This document shows, piece by piece, positions 7,507-17,477 of a stretch of DNA of 64,000 nucleotides. Made by a program: the position numbers and the translations under genes. The notes below the pieces were generated by a model that was given only the letters and a program-made list of their open reading frames with translations, was not told the origin of the DNA and did no database searches. Position 1 is the first letter of the stretch. Each line of letters starts with the position of its first letter. The stretch spans positions 62,001 through 126,000 of the forward strand of contig CAYQMN010000002.1 of assembly GCA_964418695.1 (NCBI GenBank), in the 5' to 3' direction. The DNA comes from Prado023 sp964418695 (lineage in GTDB: Bacteria > Actinomycetota > Actinomycetes > S36-B12 > CAIYMF01).

Positions 7507-8315
7507 TGCCTGCGCAGGTCAGTGGGCCTCCGGGTCCGCGCGCCGGGCACCCGGACGCGCAGGGCTCCGGCGTACCCGACCCGCCGATTCGCCCGCCCGG
7601 GCCGGCCGGCCGGCTGGGCTTCCACCTGGTGACGGTGGCAGCCATCCTGGTGTGCCTGCTGGCCGGCTGGTGGCAGTGGGGCCGCGCGCACCGCACCGTG
7701 ACCGACGCGGTGCCCGACGGGCCGGTCGTGGCACTCTCACAGCTGGACCCGCAGACCGCCTTCTCCGGGATGCGCGTCCGCCTGGACGGCACCTTCGATC
7801 CCGACCCTGGCCACCAGGTGCTCGTCTCGCCCCGGTCCAGTCAGGGCCAGCCGGGCGCCTGGGTGCTCACGCCGCTGCTGCCCACCGGCTCGGATGACGT
7901 CACCGCCGCGGCGGGTGTGGGCGTCGTGCGCGGCTGGGTGCCGCAGGGTCAGGCGACGGCCGCCCCGCCCCCCGGCCCGGTCTCGGTCGTGGCGGTCCTC
8001 GTCGCCGACGTGCGCGTGCCCGGGGCCAGCGCCACCGGCGACCCGCCGACCATGGCCGTGGTGGACACCGGTGCCCTGGCCGAGCTCGCCGGCTACCCGA
8101 TGCGCTCGGGCTGGTTCGCCCTGCAGGACCTCGAACCGCCTGGGACCGGCCAGCCGCAGCCGCTCGCGGTGACAGAATTGCCCGGAGCCGACGTGGGTCT
8201 GAACTGGCGCAACCTCGCCTACGCCATCCAGTGGGTGGTGTTCGCAGGATTCGTCGTCTTCTTCTGGACCCGGTTCCGGCGCGATCTGGATCGACCCGAG
8301 CAGGAGCTGAGCTGA
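7506..8315 (+). CDS. SURF1 family protein
   Basis: Predicted cytochrome c oxidase assembly factor of the SURF1 family, 269 residues. It has the family topology: an N-terminal membrane helix (about 38-60), a long extracytoplasmic domain, and a C-terminal helix near 240-258 followed by a basic cytoplasmic end. SURF1 proteins aid heme a insertion into oxidase subunit I. It overlaps the preceding small membrane protein gene and the following DUF3817 gene by ATGA junctions, which indicates one transcript. Confidence 0.88.
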   Translation: MPAQVSGPPGPRAGHPDAQGSGVPDPPIRPPGPAGRLGFHLVTVAAILVCLLAGWWQWGRAHRTVTDAVPDGPVVALSQLDPQTAFSGMRVRLDGTFDPDPGHQVLVSPRSSQGQPGAWVLTPLLPTGSDDVTAAAGVGVVRGWVPQGQATAAPPPGPVSVVAVLVADVRVPGASATGDPPTMAVVDTGALAELAGYPMRSGWFALQDLEPPGTGQPQPLAVTELPGADVGLNWRNLAYAIQWVVFAGFVVFFWTRFRRDLDRPEQELS

Positions 8316-8728
8316 TGACCACGCCCACCCCCGCGAACTCCGCGACCCCCCCGACCGCGGCGCGGCCCAGTGCGGGCACGATCCTGCGGTCCGGCGCGTA
8401 CAAGCGCTACCAGGTGATGGCCTGGGTGACCGGTGCCGTGCTGGCGTTCATGACCGTGATCGGCCTGCCGTGGAAGTACCTGCTGGGCAACGGCGAGGCG
8501 ACCTGGTACGCGATCGGCTGGCAGCTGCACGGCTTCCTGTTCATGATCTACCTCGTCGCGGTCCTGGACGTGGCCATCCGCGCGCGCTGGTCCCCGGGCC
8601 GCACCGTGCTGGTCGGCCTGTCCGGCACGATCCCGTTCCTCTCGTTCGTGCTGGAGCGGCGGATCACCGGTCTGCTGCTGGCCGCCCAGCGACCGGCCCG
8701 CCGCGAGGCGGTGGGGGAGCGTGCCTGA
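8315..8728 (+). CDS. DUF3817 membrane protein
   Basis: A 137-residue membrane protein with three hydrophobic segments and the DUF3817 pattern: YKRYQVMAWVTG, then LPWKYLLG, then GWQLHGFLFMIYL. Function is unknown. DUF3817 genes commonly sit by SURF1 genes in actinobacteria. ATG 8315 overlaps the SURF1 stop codon; the frame open from 8231 is not used. Its end overlaps the GTG of the DUF1707 gene by 8 nt, giving a four-gene operon 7255-9458. Confidence 0.87.
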   Translation: MTTPTPANSATPPTAARPSAGTILRSGAYKRYQVMAWVTGAVLAFMTVIGLPWKYLLGNGEATWYAIGWQLHGFLFMIYLVAVLDVAIRARWSPGRTVLVGLSGTIPFLSFVLERRITGLLLAAQRPARREAVGERA

Positions 8729-9458
8729 CCTCGTCCCGGCCGAGGAGCCCGGGCTGCCCGCCCGGCGCATCCTGCTCTCCGACGCCGACCGCGCGCGCGT
8801 GGCCGACGTGATCGGCGACGCGTTCGCCGAGGGCCGGCTGACCCAGGACGAATACGAGGAGCGGCTGGCCGTGGCGATGGCCGCGCGCACGGTCGAGGGG
8901 CTCACCGGCGTGCTGGAGGGGCTGCCCTCGGCCGCTCAGCTCGCCGCGCTCGCGCCGCTGGTCGGCCTGGACAGCCTGGCCAACCCGTTGGCCGCCGGGC
9001 AGTCCGGGCAGTCCGGGCAGTCCGAGCGGCCGGACTGGCTGGCCGCCGCCTCGACCGCGCCGGACTCCGGCTCGGCGATCGCGATCCTGGGCGGCGCGAC
9101 CCGCAAGGGCGAGTGGATCGTCCCGGTCCAGATGACCGCGGTGGCGGTCCTCGGCGGGGTGGAGCTGGACCTGACCGCGGCCACCTTCGCCGATCGGGAG
9201 TGCGAGATCAACGCCGTGGCCGTGCTCGGCGGGGTCGACATCACCGTGCCGGAGGGGCTGAGCGTCCAGGTCGACGGCGCGGGAATTCTCGGCGGGTTCG
9301 ACCACGGCCCCGGCGGCCCGGCCGATGCGAACGCACCGGTGCTGAAGATCAAGGGAGTCGCTCTGCTCGGCGGGGTGTCGATCAAGCGCAAGCGCCGCAA
9401 GGGCCCCAAGGGCGCCAAGGGCCTCCCGTCGAGCCCCCGCCGGCCCGAGCTGACCTGA
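8721..9458 (+). CDS. DUF1707 / LiaF-like domain protein
   Basis: A 245-residue protein. An N-terminal DUF1707 domain (about residues 15-65, LSDADRARV...YEERL) is followed by a Gly/Gln/Ser linker that includes a GQSGQSGQS repeat. A C-terminal repeat-rich beta domain with AVLGGV motifs resembles the cell-wall-active antibiotics response (LiaF-like) domain. There is no transmembrane helix. DUF1707 proteins may sense or respond to envelope stress, but this is inference. GTG 8721 overlaps the upstream gene, so it is operonic with SURF1/DUF3817. Confidence 0.84.
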   Translation: MPDLVPAEEPGLPARRILLSDADRARVADVIGDAFAEGRLTQDEYEERLAVAMAARTVEGLTGVLEGLPSAAQLAALAPLVGLDSLANPLAAGQSGQSGQSERPDWLAAASTAPDSGSAIAILGGATRKGEWIVPVQMTAVAVLGGVELDLTAATFADRECEINAVAVLGGVDITVPEGLSVQVDGAGILGGFDHGPGGPADANAPVLKIKGVALLGGVSIKRKRRKGPKGAKGLPSSPRRPELT

Positions 9459-9508
9459 CCCCCCCGCCGGACCGGTCGAGGCCTCGCCTGGCACGCCGGG
9501 CACCGTGC

Positions 9509-9514
9509 CAGAAT
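9509..9514 (+). promoter_or_regulatory. -10-like box (CAGAAT) of xth
   Basis: CAGAAT ends 6 nt before GTG 9521. It differs from TANNNT at the first base. No Shine-Dalgarno sequence precedes the gene. Confidence 0.4.
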
Positions 9515-9520
9515 CGCCGG

Positions 9521-10324
9521 GTGCGGATCGCCACCTGGAACGTCAACTCCCTGCCCGCCCGCATGCCTCGGCTGACGTCCTGGCTGCAGGCGCAGGGGCC
9601 CGACGTGCTGGTCATGCAGGAGACCAAGGTCGGCCCGGACGCCTTCCCGGCCGAGGCGCTGGCCGAGCTGGGGTACGAGTCGGTGCACCACGGCGAGGGT
9701 CGGTGGAACGGGGTGGCGCTGCTCTCCCGGGTGGGCATCGACGACGTGGAGACCGGGCTGCCCGGGGCGCCGGGATTCCCCGAGGCGGCCGGGCCGGCCG
9801 AGGCCCGCTACATCGCCGCGACCTGCGCGGGCGTGCGGGTCGCCGGGGTCTACGTGCCCAACGGGCGCACGATCGACGACCCGCACTACGAGTACAAGCT
9901 CGCCTGGCTGGGCGCCCTGGCCACCCACCTGGCCCCGGTGGCCGCCGGCCCGACGCCCTTCGCCGTGATGGGCGACTTCAACGTCGCGCCGAACGACGAC
10001 GACGTGTGGGACATCGCCCAGTTCGCCCACAGCACGCACGTCACCGCACCCGAGCGCTCGGCGCTGGCCGACTTGCGGGCCCTGGGGCTGTCCGACGTGA
10101 TCCCCACGATCAACAAGGGCCCCCACCCCTACACGTACTGGGACTACCGCGCGGGGTCGTTCCACAAGGCCTGGGGCATGCGGATCGACCTGGCGTTCGC
10201 GAACGCCCCGTTCGCCGCGCGGGTCACGTCCGCGGTGGTGGACCGGGACGCCCGCAAGCCCGGGGTCAAGGGCACGCCTGCCCCCAGCGACCACGCCCCG
10301 GTCATCCTGGATCTCGCCGACTGA
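9521..10324 (+). CDS. xth: Exodeoxyribonuclease III / AP endonuclease
   Basis: Member of the exonuclease III family (EEP fold) that cleaves abasic sites and trims 3' ends during base-excision repair. The 267-residue protein shows the ordered metal and catalytic motifs TWNVNSLPAR, LVMQETK (metal-binding Glu), GVYVPNG (Tyr), GDFNVAP (Asp/Asn), DYRAGSF, RIDLAFAN and the terminal SDHAPV (catalytic His). GTG 9521 has a CAGAAT box ending 6 nt upstream. It is probably transcribed alone. Confidence 0.94.
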   Translation: MRIATWNVNSLPARMPRLTSWLQAQGPDVLVMQETKVGPDAFPAEALAELGYESVHHGEGRWNGVALLSRVGIDDVETGLPGAPGFPEAAGPAEARYIAATCAGVRVAGVYVPNGRTIDDPHYEYKLAWLGALATHLAPVAAGPTPFAVMGDFNVAPNDDDVWDIAQFAHSTHVTAPERSALADLRALGLSDVIPTINKGPHPYTYWDYRAGSFHKAWGMRIDLAFANAPFAARVTSAVVDRDARKPGVKGTPAPSDHAPVILDLAD

Positions 10325-10338
10325 CGAGGACCGCCTGC

Positions 10339-10450
10339 CCCGTGCGGCCTGCCGACCCGAGGCCCGGCTGTCCCGTGCGGCCTGCCGACCCGAGGCCCGG
10401 CTGGCCCGGCCCCGCGGACCTGAGGCCCCGGCTGGCCCGAGCGGCCACGC
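10339..10450 (+). repeat. Intergenic 33-bp tandem repeat
   Basis: Two near-identical 33-bp units (cores CGTGCGGCCTGCCGACCCG at 10341 and 10374) are followed by two degraded copies. They fill the space between xth and trhA and contain no gene. Confidence 0.7.
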
Positions 10451-10542
10451 GGACCTGAAAGCCCGGAGCCCGTCCTCCGCTCACCCCAGAGCACTCCCGC
10501 CCCCGGCCCTCACTGGGCGCACCCGGCACGCCGCGCAGCGGC

Positions 10543-10548
10543 TACCCT
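10543..10548 (+). promoter_or_regulatory. -10 box (TACCCT) of trhA
   Basis: TACCCT ends 6 nt before the ATG at 10555, giving a predicted leaderless mRNA. Confidence 0.55.
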
Positions 10549-10554
10549 CCCTGC

Positions 10555-11241
10555 ATGTCGGGGACCGAGAGCCTGATCGAGCACTGCCGAGTCGTGAAGC
10601 CGCGGCTGCGCGGATGGCAGCATGCCGTCGCCGCGCCGCTGGCGGGCGTGGCCACCCTCGCCTTGGTCCTGTTCGCGCCGGTCGGGATGCGGGCCGCGCT
10701 GCTGGTCTTCGCGCTCACCACGATCCTGCTGTTCACCGTCTCGGCGGTCTACCACCGGGGCACCTGGTCCCCGCGCTGGACCGGGATCCTGCAGCGCTGG
10801 GACCACGCCAACATCTTCCTGGTCATCGCCGGCAGCGCCACCCCCTTCGCGGTCGCCCTGCTCGACGCGGGGCCGGCGCGCACGCTGCTGGCCGTGCTCT
10901 GGGTGGGCGCGGTCGGCGGGGCCGCCATCCGGCTGCTGTGGATCCGCGCGCCGCGCTGGCTGTTCGTGCCCATGTACCTGGCGCTGGGCTGGGCCTCGGT
11001 GATGTTCGTCCCGGCCTTCCTGCGCTCGACCACGATGACCGGCGCCGGTCATGCGGCGGTGCTCGCGCTGCTGGCGATCGGCGGCGTGCTCTACACCGTG
11101 GGCGCGGTGGTGTTCGCGACCAAGTGGCCCAACCCGTCGCCGCGCTGGTTCGGCTTCCACGAGGTCTTCCACTCCTTCACCCTCGGCGCCTGGACGAGCC
11201 ACTGGGCCGCGGCGGCCGTGGTCCTGATGGCCGTGCGATAG
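10555..11241 (+). CDS. trhA: TrhA/hemolysin III family (PAQR-type) membrane protein
   Basis: A 228-residue seven-helix membrane protein of the hemolysin III/PAQR group, a probable metal-dependent membrane hydrolase involved in membrane lipid homeostasis. The conserved metal-site residues are in place: His67 in SAVYH, Asp83-His84 in RWDHANI, and His202/His206 in FHEVFH. The order trhA then Z-prenyl transferase matches Rv1085c-Rv1086, although in mycobacteria the first gene runs the other way (from memory). A leaderless promoter box lies just upstream. Confidence 0.9.
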   Translation: MSGTESLIEHCRVVKPRLRGWQHAVAAPLAGVATLALVLFAPVGMRAALLVFALTTILLFTVSAVYHRGTWSPRWTGILQRWDHANIFLVIAGSATPFAVALLDAGPARTLLAVLWVGAVGGAAIRLLWIRAPRWLFVPMYLALGWASVMFVPAFLRSTTMTGAGHAAVLALLAIGGVLYTVGAVVFATKWPNPSPRWFGFHEVFHSFTLGAWTSHWAAAAVVLMAVR

Positions 11242-11294
11242 CCTCCGGGCGGCCTGCTCCACTGCGCTGGCCGAGTGGCCGCGGGAGGCGTGCG

Positions 11295-12056
11295 ATGGGT
11301 CTGGACGATGTGGTCTACGGCCTGTACGAGCGGCGCCTGGCCCACGACCTGGCCGAGGAGCACATGCCCCGGCACGTCGGGGTCATCCTCGACGGCAACC
11401 GCCGGTGGGCCACCGAGCAGGGCTCCAGCAGCGCCGCCGGGCACCGCGCAGGCGCGGCCAAGATCAGCGAGTTCCTCACCTGGTGCGACGAGATGGGCGT
11501 GGAGATCGTCACGCTGTGGATGCTGTCCACCGACAACCTCGCGCGCCCGCCGGCAGAGCTCGACCCGCTGCTGCGGATCATCGAGGGCGCCGTCGCGGAG
11601 CTGGCCACCTCGCCGCGGTGGGTGATCCACCACGTCGGCGCCCTGAACCAGCTGCCCGAGCGGACTCAGCGGGTGCTGCTCGCGGCCCAGTCGGCGACGC
11701 AGGGCAACGAAGGGATGACGGTCAACGTGGCGGTCGGCTACGGCGGCCGGCAGGAGTTGGTCGACGCGGTGCGCGCTCTGCTGCACGAGCACGCGGCGGC
11801 CGGGACGTCGCTGGAGGACCTCGCGGACATCCTGGACGGCGAGCACATCGCCGCTCACCTCTACACGAAGGGCCAGCCGGACCCCGACCTGGTCATCCGG
11901 ACCTCCGGCGAGCAGCGGCTGTCCGGGTTTCTGCTCTGGCAGAGCGCGCACTCCGAGTTCTGGTTCTGCGAGGCCTACTGGCCGGACTTTCGCCGGGTTG
12001 ACTTCCTGCGGGCGCTGCGTGACTACGCCGCCCGCGAGCGCCGCTTCGGCACCTGA
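11295..12056 (+). CDS. uppS: cis-Isoprenyl diphosphate synthase (probably short-chain Z-farnesyl type)
   Basis: Condenses isopentenyl diphosphate onto an allylic primer with cis stereochemistry, in the cytoplasm at the membrane face. The family motif HVGVILDGNRRWA carries catalytic Asp33; DNLARP, VNVAVGYGGR and the C-terminal RTSGEQRLSGFLLWQ region complete the fold. At 253 residues with the LYERRL N-terminus and next to trhA, it resembles Rv1086, the Z,E-farnesyl diphosphate synthase that primes decaprenyl phosphate synthesis, more than a full-length undecaprenyl synthase. Product length is inference. ATG 11295 has GGGAGG 6 nt upstream; the longer open frame is not used. Confidence 0.9.
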   Translation: MGLDDVVYGLYERRLAHDLAEEHMPRHVGVILDGNRRWATEQGSSSAAGHRAGAAKISEFLTWCDEMGVEIVTLWMLSTDNLARPPAELDPLLRIIEGAVAELATSPRWVIHHVGALNQLPERTQRVLLAAQSATQGNEGMTVNVAVGYGGRQELVDAVRALLHEHAAAGTSLEDLADILDGEHIAAHLYTKGQPDPDLVIRTSGEQRLSGFLLWQSAHSEFWFCEAYWPDFRRVDFLRALRDYAARERRFGT

Positions 12057-12148
12057 CGAGCCGATCACGTCGGCGGTGCGGCGGGCCGGCGACTGGCAGG
12101 CCGGAATCCGCGCGGCGTGTCCTGCGGGCCGGGTCACGCCGACCGTCC

Positions 12149-12154
12149 TAGATT
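12149..12154 (+). promoter_or_regulatory. -10 box (TAGATT) upstream of phoH2
   Basis: TAGATT lies about 54 nt before the phoH2 ATG. Together with a Shine-Dalgarno sequence it suggests a leadered transcript. No clear -35 element is visible. Confidence 0.4.
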
Positions 12155-12207
12155 TCCCGGCAGATCGGGTCGCGCCCGAGCGCCCGACCGACTGCACGGA
12201 GGCGCGC

Positions 12208-13560
12208 ATGCCGCATGCGGCGAAGCCCGGGTCCACCTCCAGCCACACCAACGGCACCGCGTGGTCCCAGGGCCGCCGCTGCTACGTGCTGGACACCTCG
12301 GTCCTGCTCAGCGATCCACGGGCGGTCCACCGGTTCGACGAGCACGAGGTGGTGCTGCCCCTCGTGGTGGTCATCGAGCTGGAGGCCAAGCGCACGCACC
12401 CCGAGCTGGGCTACTTCGCCCGCGAGGCGCTGCGGATGCTCGACGACTTCCGGGTCGAGCACGGCCGGCTGGACGAGCGCATCCCGCTGAACGATCAGGG
12501 CGGCACGCTGCGGGTGGAGCTCAACCACTCCGACCTCTCGCGGCTGCCCTCCGGGATGCAGCTGGGCGACAACGACACCCGCATCCTGGCGGTGGCCCGC
12601 AACCTGGCCGCCGAGGGCCGCGACGTCGTCGTGGTGAGCAAGGACCTGCCGCTGCGGGTGAAGGCGGCCACGCTGGGCCTGCAGGCCGAGGAGTACCGCG
12701 CCGAGCTGGTGGTCAGCACCGGGTGGACCGGCGTCGAGGAGCTCGACGTCGCGGTCGAGGCGGTCAACGACCTCTACGAGCACGGCAGCGTCGAGCTGGC
12801 CGAGGCCGCGGAGCTGCCGTGCAACACCGGGCTGGTGCTGCTGTCCGCGCGCGGCTCGGCGCTGGGCCGGGTCACCGCCGACAAGTCGGTGCGGCTGGTG
12901 CGCGGGGACCGGGAGGCGTTCGGCCTGCACGGTCGCTCGGCCGAGCAGCGCCTGGCCCTGGACATGCTGCTGGATCCGGAGATCGGGATCGTGAGCCTGG
13001 GCGGTCGCGCGGGCACCGGCAAGAGCGCCCTGGCCCTGTGCGCGGGCCTGGAGGCGGTGCTGGAGCGTCAGCAGCACCGCAAGGTCATGGTCTTCCGGCC
13101 GCTGTTCGCGGTCGGCGGCCAGGAGCTGGGCTACTTGCCCGGCAGCGAGCACGAGAAGATGTCGCCCTGGGGTCAGGCCGTGTTCGACACCCTCGGCGCG
13201 GTCACGACCAGCGAGGTGGTCGACGAGATCCTGGACCGCGGGATGCTCGAAGTGCTCCCGTTGACCCACATCCGCGGTCGGTCGCTGCACGACGCGTTCG
13301 TCATCGTCGACGAGGCCCAGTCGCTGGAGCGCAACGTGCTGCTCACCGTGCTCTCCCGGATCGGCAAGGACTCCCGGGTGGTGTTGACCCACGACGTCGG
13401 GCAGCGCGACAACCTGCGCGTGGGCCGCCACGACGGTGTCGTCGCGGTGGTCGAGCGGCTCAAGGGGCACCCGCTGTTCGCCCACGTCACCCTCACCCGC
13501 AGCGAGCGCTCGCCGATCGCCGCGCTGGTCACCGAGATGCTGGAGGAGCTCCCCAGCTGA
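12208..13560 (+). CDS. phoH2: PIN-PhoH fusion protein (PhoH2 type RNA helicase/RNase)
   Basis: A 450-residue fusion of an N-terminal PIN ribonuclease and a C-terminal PhoH ATPase. PIN acidic residues are in VLDTSVLL (Asp29), VIELEA, LGDNDTRIL (Asp121/Asp123) and SKDLPLR. The ATPase has Walker A GGRAGTGKS (265-273) and Walker B FVIVDEAQ (364-371). Mycobacterial PhoH2 (Rv1095) unwinds and cleaves RNA, so the same is likely here. ATG 12208 has GGAGG (12198-12202) at 5 nt spacing. No separate antitoxin-like ORF was found in the 150 nt upstream. Confidence 0.93.
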   Translation: MPHAAKPGSTSSHTNGTAWSQGRRCYVLDTSVLLSDPRAVHRFDEHEVVLPLVVVIELEAKRTHPELGYFAREALRMLDDFRVEHGRLDERIPLNDQGGTLRVELNHSDLSRLPSGMQLGDNDTRILAVARNLAAEGRDVVVVSKDLPLRVKAATLGLQAEEYRAELVVSTGWTGVEELDVAVEAVNDLYEHGSVELAEAAELPCNTGLVLLSARGSALGRVTADKSVRLVRGDREAFGLHGRSAEQRLALDMLLDPEIGIVSLGGRAGTGKSALALCAGLEAVLERQQHRKVMVFRPLFAVGGQELGYLPGSEHEKMSPWGQAVFDTLGAVTTSEVVDEILDRGMLEVLPLTHIRGRSLHDAFVIVDEAQSLERNVLLTVLSRIGKDSRVVLTHDVGQRDNLRVGRHDGVVAVVERLKGHPLFAHVTLTRSERSPIAALVTEMLEELPS

Positions 13561-13648
13561 GGCTGTGGACCGGGCAACTACCTATGGCATAGGTCACACG
13601 CCACGCGCGACAGCCTGAGCACATATGCCCGAAATGTCCGGCCATGTT

Positions 13649-13664
13649 TGTGACATGGGTCACT
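13649..13664 (+). promoter_or_regulatory. CRP/GlxR-type operator (TGTGA-N6-TCACT)
   Basis: A near-perfect CRP-family palindrome about 64 nt upstream of the wall-lytic gene. A second, half-conserved site (TATGG-N6-TCACA) lies at 13583-13598. In mycobacteria, CRP controls the rpfA wall-lytic gene (from memory), so a similar control is plausible. Confidence 0.5.
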
Positions 13665-13727
13665 GTTACGGCGCGTCCTGTGGACAATCGCGGTTGGCGT
13701 CCCGCGCGATTCGGCTGGCAGGCTCCC

Positions 13728-14504
13728 ATGCTCATGAGTGCCACCACGACCTCCGAACGCGGCGCCAAGCGCTGGGCCGCACCACTGGCCGCGGCGTTGA
13801 TCGTCGCCCTTCCCGTCGCCGGATTGACGGCCCCAGCGACCGCCGGATCCGCCGCCGCACCGGCCATCCCGGCGAAGGCGGTCGCGGTCGCAGCGCCGGC
13901 CAAGGCCGTCGCGCTCGGTGACCGGACCCTGAGACGCGGCGATCGCGGCAAGGACGTGCGCAGCCTGCAGAAGCTGCTGTCGGTGAAGAAGACCGGGTAC
14001 TTCAACAAGAGGACCGGCAAGGCGGTGCGCAAGGTCGAGCGCAAGTACGACCTCAAGGTCGACACCGTCGTGGACGCCAAGACCCTCAAGGCGATCAAGA
14101 AGAACGCCAAGGCCAAGGCCAAGGCGAAGGCAGCCAAGGCGAAGGCGAAGCGGGCGAAGAAGGCCTCGCGCGGCGAGGCGCGCGGCGGGTCCCCGGCGGC
14201 GGCCAAGCGGTTCGCACGGGCCCACATCGCCGACAAGTACGGCTGGGGCGACGCGCAGATGGACTGCCTGATCCCGATGTGGGACCGGGAGAGCGGCTGG
14301 AACTACCGGGCCTCCAACCCGAACGGCAAGTACCACGGCATCCCGCAGACCTCCTCGGCCGTGTGGAGCGCCCAGGGCTACTCACGTGCCGAGTACATGG
14401 GCAGCGCGGCAGTGCAGGTCAAGGTCGGCGCGAAGTACATCGACGCGCGGTACGGCAGCCCGTGCAAGGCGTGGTCGTTCTGGAAGTCCCACCACTGGTA
14501 CTGA
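13728..14504 (+). CDS. Secreted peptidoglycan-binding, lytic-transglycosylase-like protein
   Basis: A 258-residue exported wall enzyme. A signal peptide covers about residues 1-40. A peptidoglycan-binding-1 domain (LRRGDRGKDVRSLQKLL onward) lies near 65-120. A Lys/Ala-rich linker (KAKAKAK tract) follows, then a C-terminal lysozyme-like domain with WDRESGWNYRASNPNGKYHGIPQ, where the Glu in DRESGW is the likely general acid. The C-terminal domain resembles that of aggregation-promoting factor/transglycosylase proteins. Start codon ATG 13728 or 13734 is unclear because the ribosome site is weak. A CRP-like operator lies upstream. Confidence 0.85.
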   Translation: MLMSATTTSERGAKRWAAPLAAALIVALPVAGLTAPATAGSAAAPAIPAKAVAVAAPAKAVALGDRTLRRGDRGKDVRSLQKLLSVKKTGYFNKRTGKAVRKVERKYDLKVDTVVDAKTLKAIKKNAKAKAKAKAAKAKAKRAKKASRGEARGGSPAAAKRFARAHIADKYGWGDAQMDCLIPMWDRESGWNYRASNPNGKYHGIPQTSSAVWSAQGYSRAEYMGSAAVQVKVGAKYIDARYGSPCKAWSFWKSHHWY

Positions 14505-14525
14505 TCGGCCCGGTACTGATCGGCC
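14497..14525 (+). repeat. 15-bp tandem duplication over a stop codon
   Basis: The word GGTACTGATCGGCC occurs at 14497-14510 and again at 14512-14525. The first copy contains the TGA of the preceding gene. Confidence 0.6.
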
Positions 14526-14627
14526 GGCGCGGCAGCGCCCCCGGCTCGGGGTGAAGCCCGATCGGCCGGTCGCCGGTCGGGAGCCCGTGCCGGTCGGTAC
14601 CCCGGGCCGCGCGTGCCACTCCGCGGC

Positions 14628-16298
<1,671 letters not shown>

Positions 16299-16304
16299 GT
16301 GTCA

Positions 16305-16310
16305 AGGGTA
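16305..16310 (-). promoter_or_regulatory. -10 box (TACCCT) of fum
   Basis: On the minus strand TACCCT ends 6 nt before ATG 16298, giving a predicted leaderless transcript. Confidence 0.55.
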
Positions 16311-16344
16311 GTTCGGCGACCGCGGGGTCGATTGTGCGGACCGG

Positions 16345-16944
16345 GTGGGCATGGGCGACGATCTGCGGGTGAGCGATCAGGCAGCGACCCAGCGCCGGAA
16401 GCGCCGCGGGACCGGGCGGGACATGCTCCTGTCGCTGGGCCTGGTGGCGGTCCTGGTCGGGGCGTGGATGTGGTTGCAGCAGCCGCGCACCCCGGACCCG
16501 GTCAAGCCCGTCGACTGGTGGCCGGTCGCCCAGTCCGCGGCGGAGGCTGCCGCCTACCCGGTGATGGCGCCACCCGCGGCGTTCCCGTGGACCGCGACCA
16601 GCGCCCGCACCGAGCCGCAGCCGGACGGGACGCTGATCTGGCGGGTCGGGTTCTACACGCCCTCCGACGCGTACGCGGGAGTGCTGCAGCGGGGCGTGTT
16701 CCCCGAGCAGGCAGCCGGCTCGGTGACCTCGTGGATCCAGGACGAGACCCGGCACGGCGTGGCCGAGGGCACCGTCACGATCGAGGACCGCACCTGGACC
16801 CGGATGACCGGCGATGCCACACCGGACCCGAAGCGCTCGCTGGTGCTCACCGACAAGGGGACGACCCTGATCGTCACCGGCTCGGCCGGCTGGGACGAGC
16901 TGAGCACGCTGGCAGCCTCGCTGGAGCCGGTCGCCGCGGAGTAG
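16345..16944 (+). CDS. DUF4245 membrane-anchored protein
   Basis: About 199 residues: a basic N-terminus (QRRKRRG), one transmembrane helix (about residues 27-44) and an extracytoplasmic domain containing WRVGFYTPSD, the DUF4245 pattern. Function is unknown. Rv1100 has the same family and sits by fumarase/glpX (from memory); no glpX is present here. The start may be GTG 16345 or ATG 16351, and a ribosome site is not evident. It is divergent from fum and separated from xseB by 242 nt in which no gene was seen. Confidence 0.8.
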   Translation: MGMGDDLRVSDQAATQRRKRRGTGRDMLLSLGLVAVLVGAWMWLQQPRTPDPVKPVDWWPVAQSAAEAAAYPVMAPPAAFPWTATSARTEPQPDGTLIWRVGFYTPSDAYAGVLQRGVFPEQAAGSVTSWIQDETRHGVAEGTVTIEDRTWTRMTGDATPDPKRSLVLTDKGTTLIVTGSAGWDELSTLAASLEPVAAE

Positions 16945-17186
16945 CCGGGCCGGAGGTCGGGGTTCGACGGTCGCTGGCCCGGGCCCGCACGTCGGGCGCA
17001 TGCGATGGGCTGCTGGGCCGGGTGGCGTCGGACCGGGCCCACGCCTCCCCGGCTCGCTTCCGCGTCTGGGTCAGCACCCTTGCTGTCGCGCGCGGCACCC
17101 TCGTGCGCCGGCCCGCGGTACCGCGGGTCCACCGGTCAGTCTGCCCCTGATTCCGTGTGCTCCGGGCCGCGTCTCCCGCACCCCGG

Positions 17187-17477
17187 TCAGAACACTCCGG
17201 CGTCCTCGTCCTTGGGTGCCTGCCCGCCGGTGGCCGGCCTGCCGACCAGTCCGGGGCGGGCCGCCTCGATCCGCTCCCGCGCCCCGTCCAGGTGGCCCTG
17301 GCAGATGTCGGCCAGCAGGTTGCCGCGCTCCCAGAGCTGGACCGAGAGCTCCAGGTGCACGGTGCTGGACTCCAGCTGCTCGACCACCTGGTCCAGGGCG
17401 GCCCGCGCCTGCTCGTAGCTCAGGGACGCCAGGCCCTCGGCGGGTCCGCCGGGCAGCCCGGTCGACGCTTCGCTCAT
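17187..17477 (-). CDS. xseB: Exodeoxyribonuclease VII small subunit
   Basis: A 96-residue helical small subunit that binds XseA to form exonuclease VII, which degrades single-stranded DNA to short oligonucleotides. The XseB signature is visible: SYEQARAALDQVVEQLES, then LELSVQLWERGNLLADICQGHL. It starts inside the xseA stop codon (ATGA overlap at 17474-17477), so the subunits are coupled. The tail is Gly/Pro/Asp-rich and probably disordered. Confidence 0.93.
   Translation of the reverse strand: MSEASTGLPGGPAEGLASLSYEQARAALDQVVEQLESSTVHLELSVQLWERGNLLADICQGHLDGARERIEAARPGLVGRPATGGQAPKDEDAGVF

Noticed and set aside
13561..13727. A cyclic-di-AMP (ydaO-type) riboswitch ahead of the wall-lytic gene
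   Set aside because: Such riboswitches precede similar genes in actinobacteria, but the 167-nt leader lacks the conserved core that I would expect; a CRP-like site fits better.
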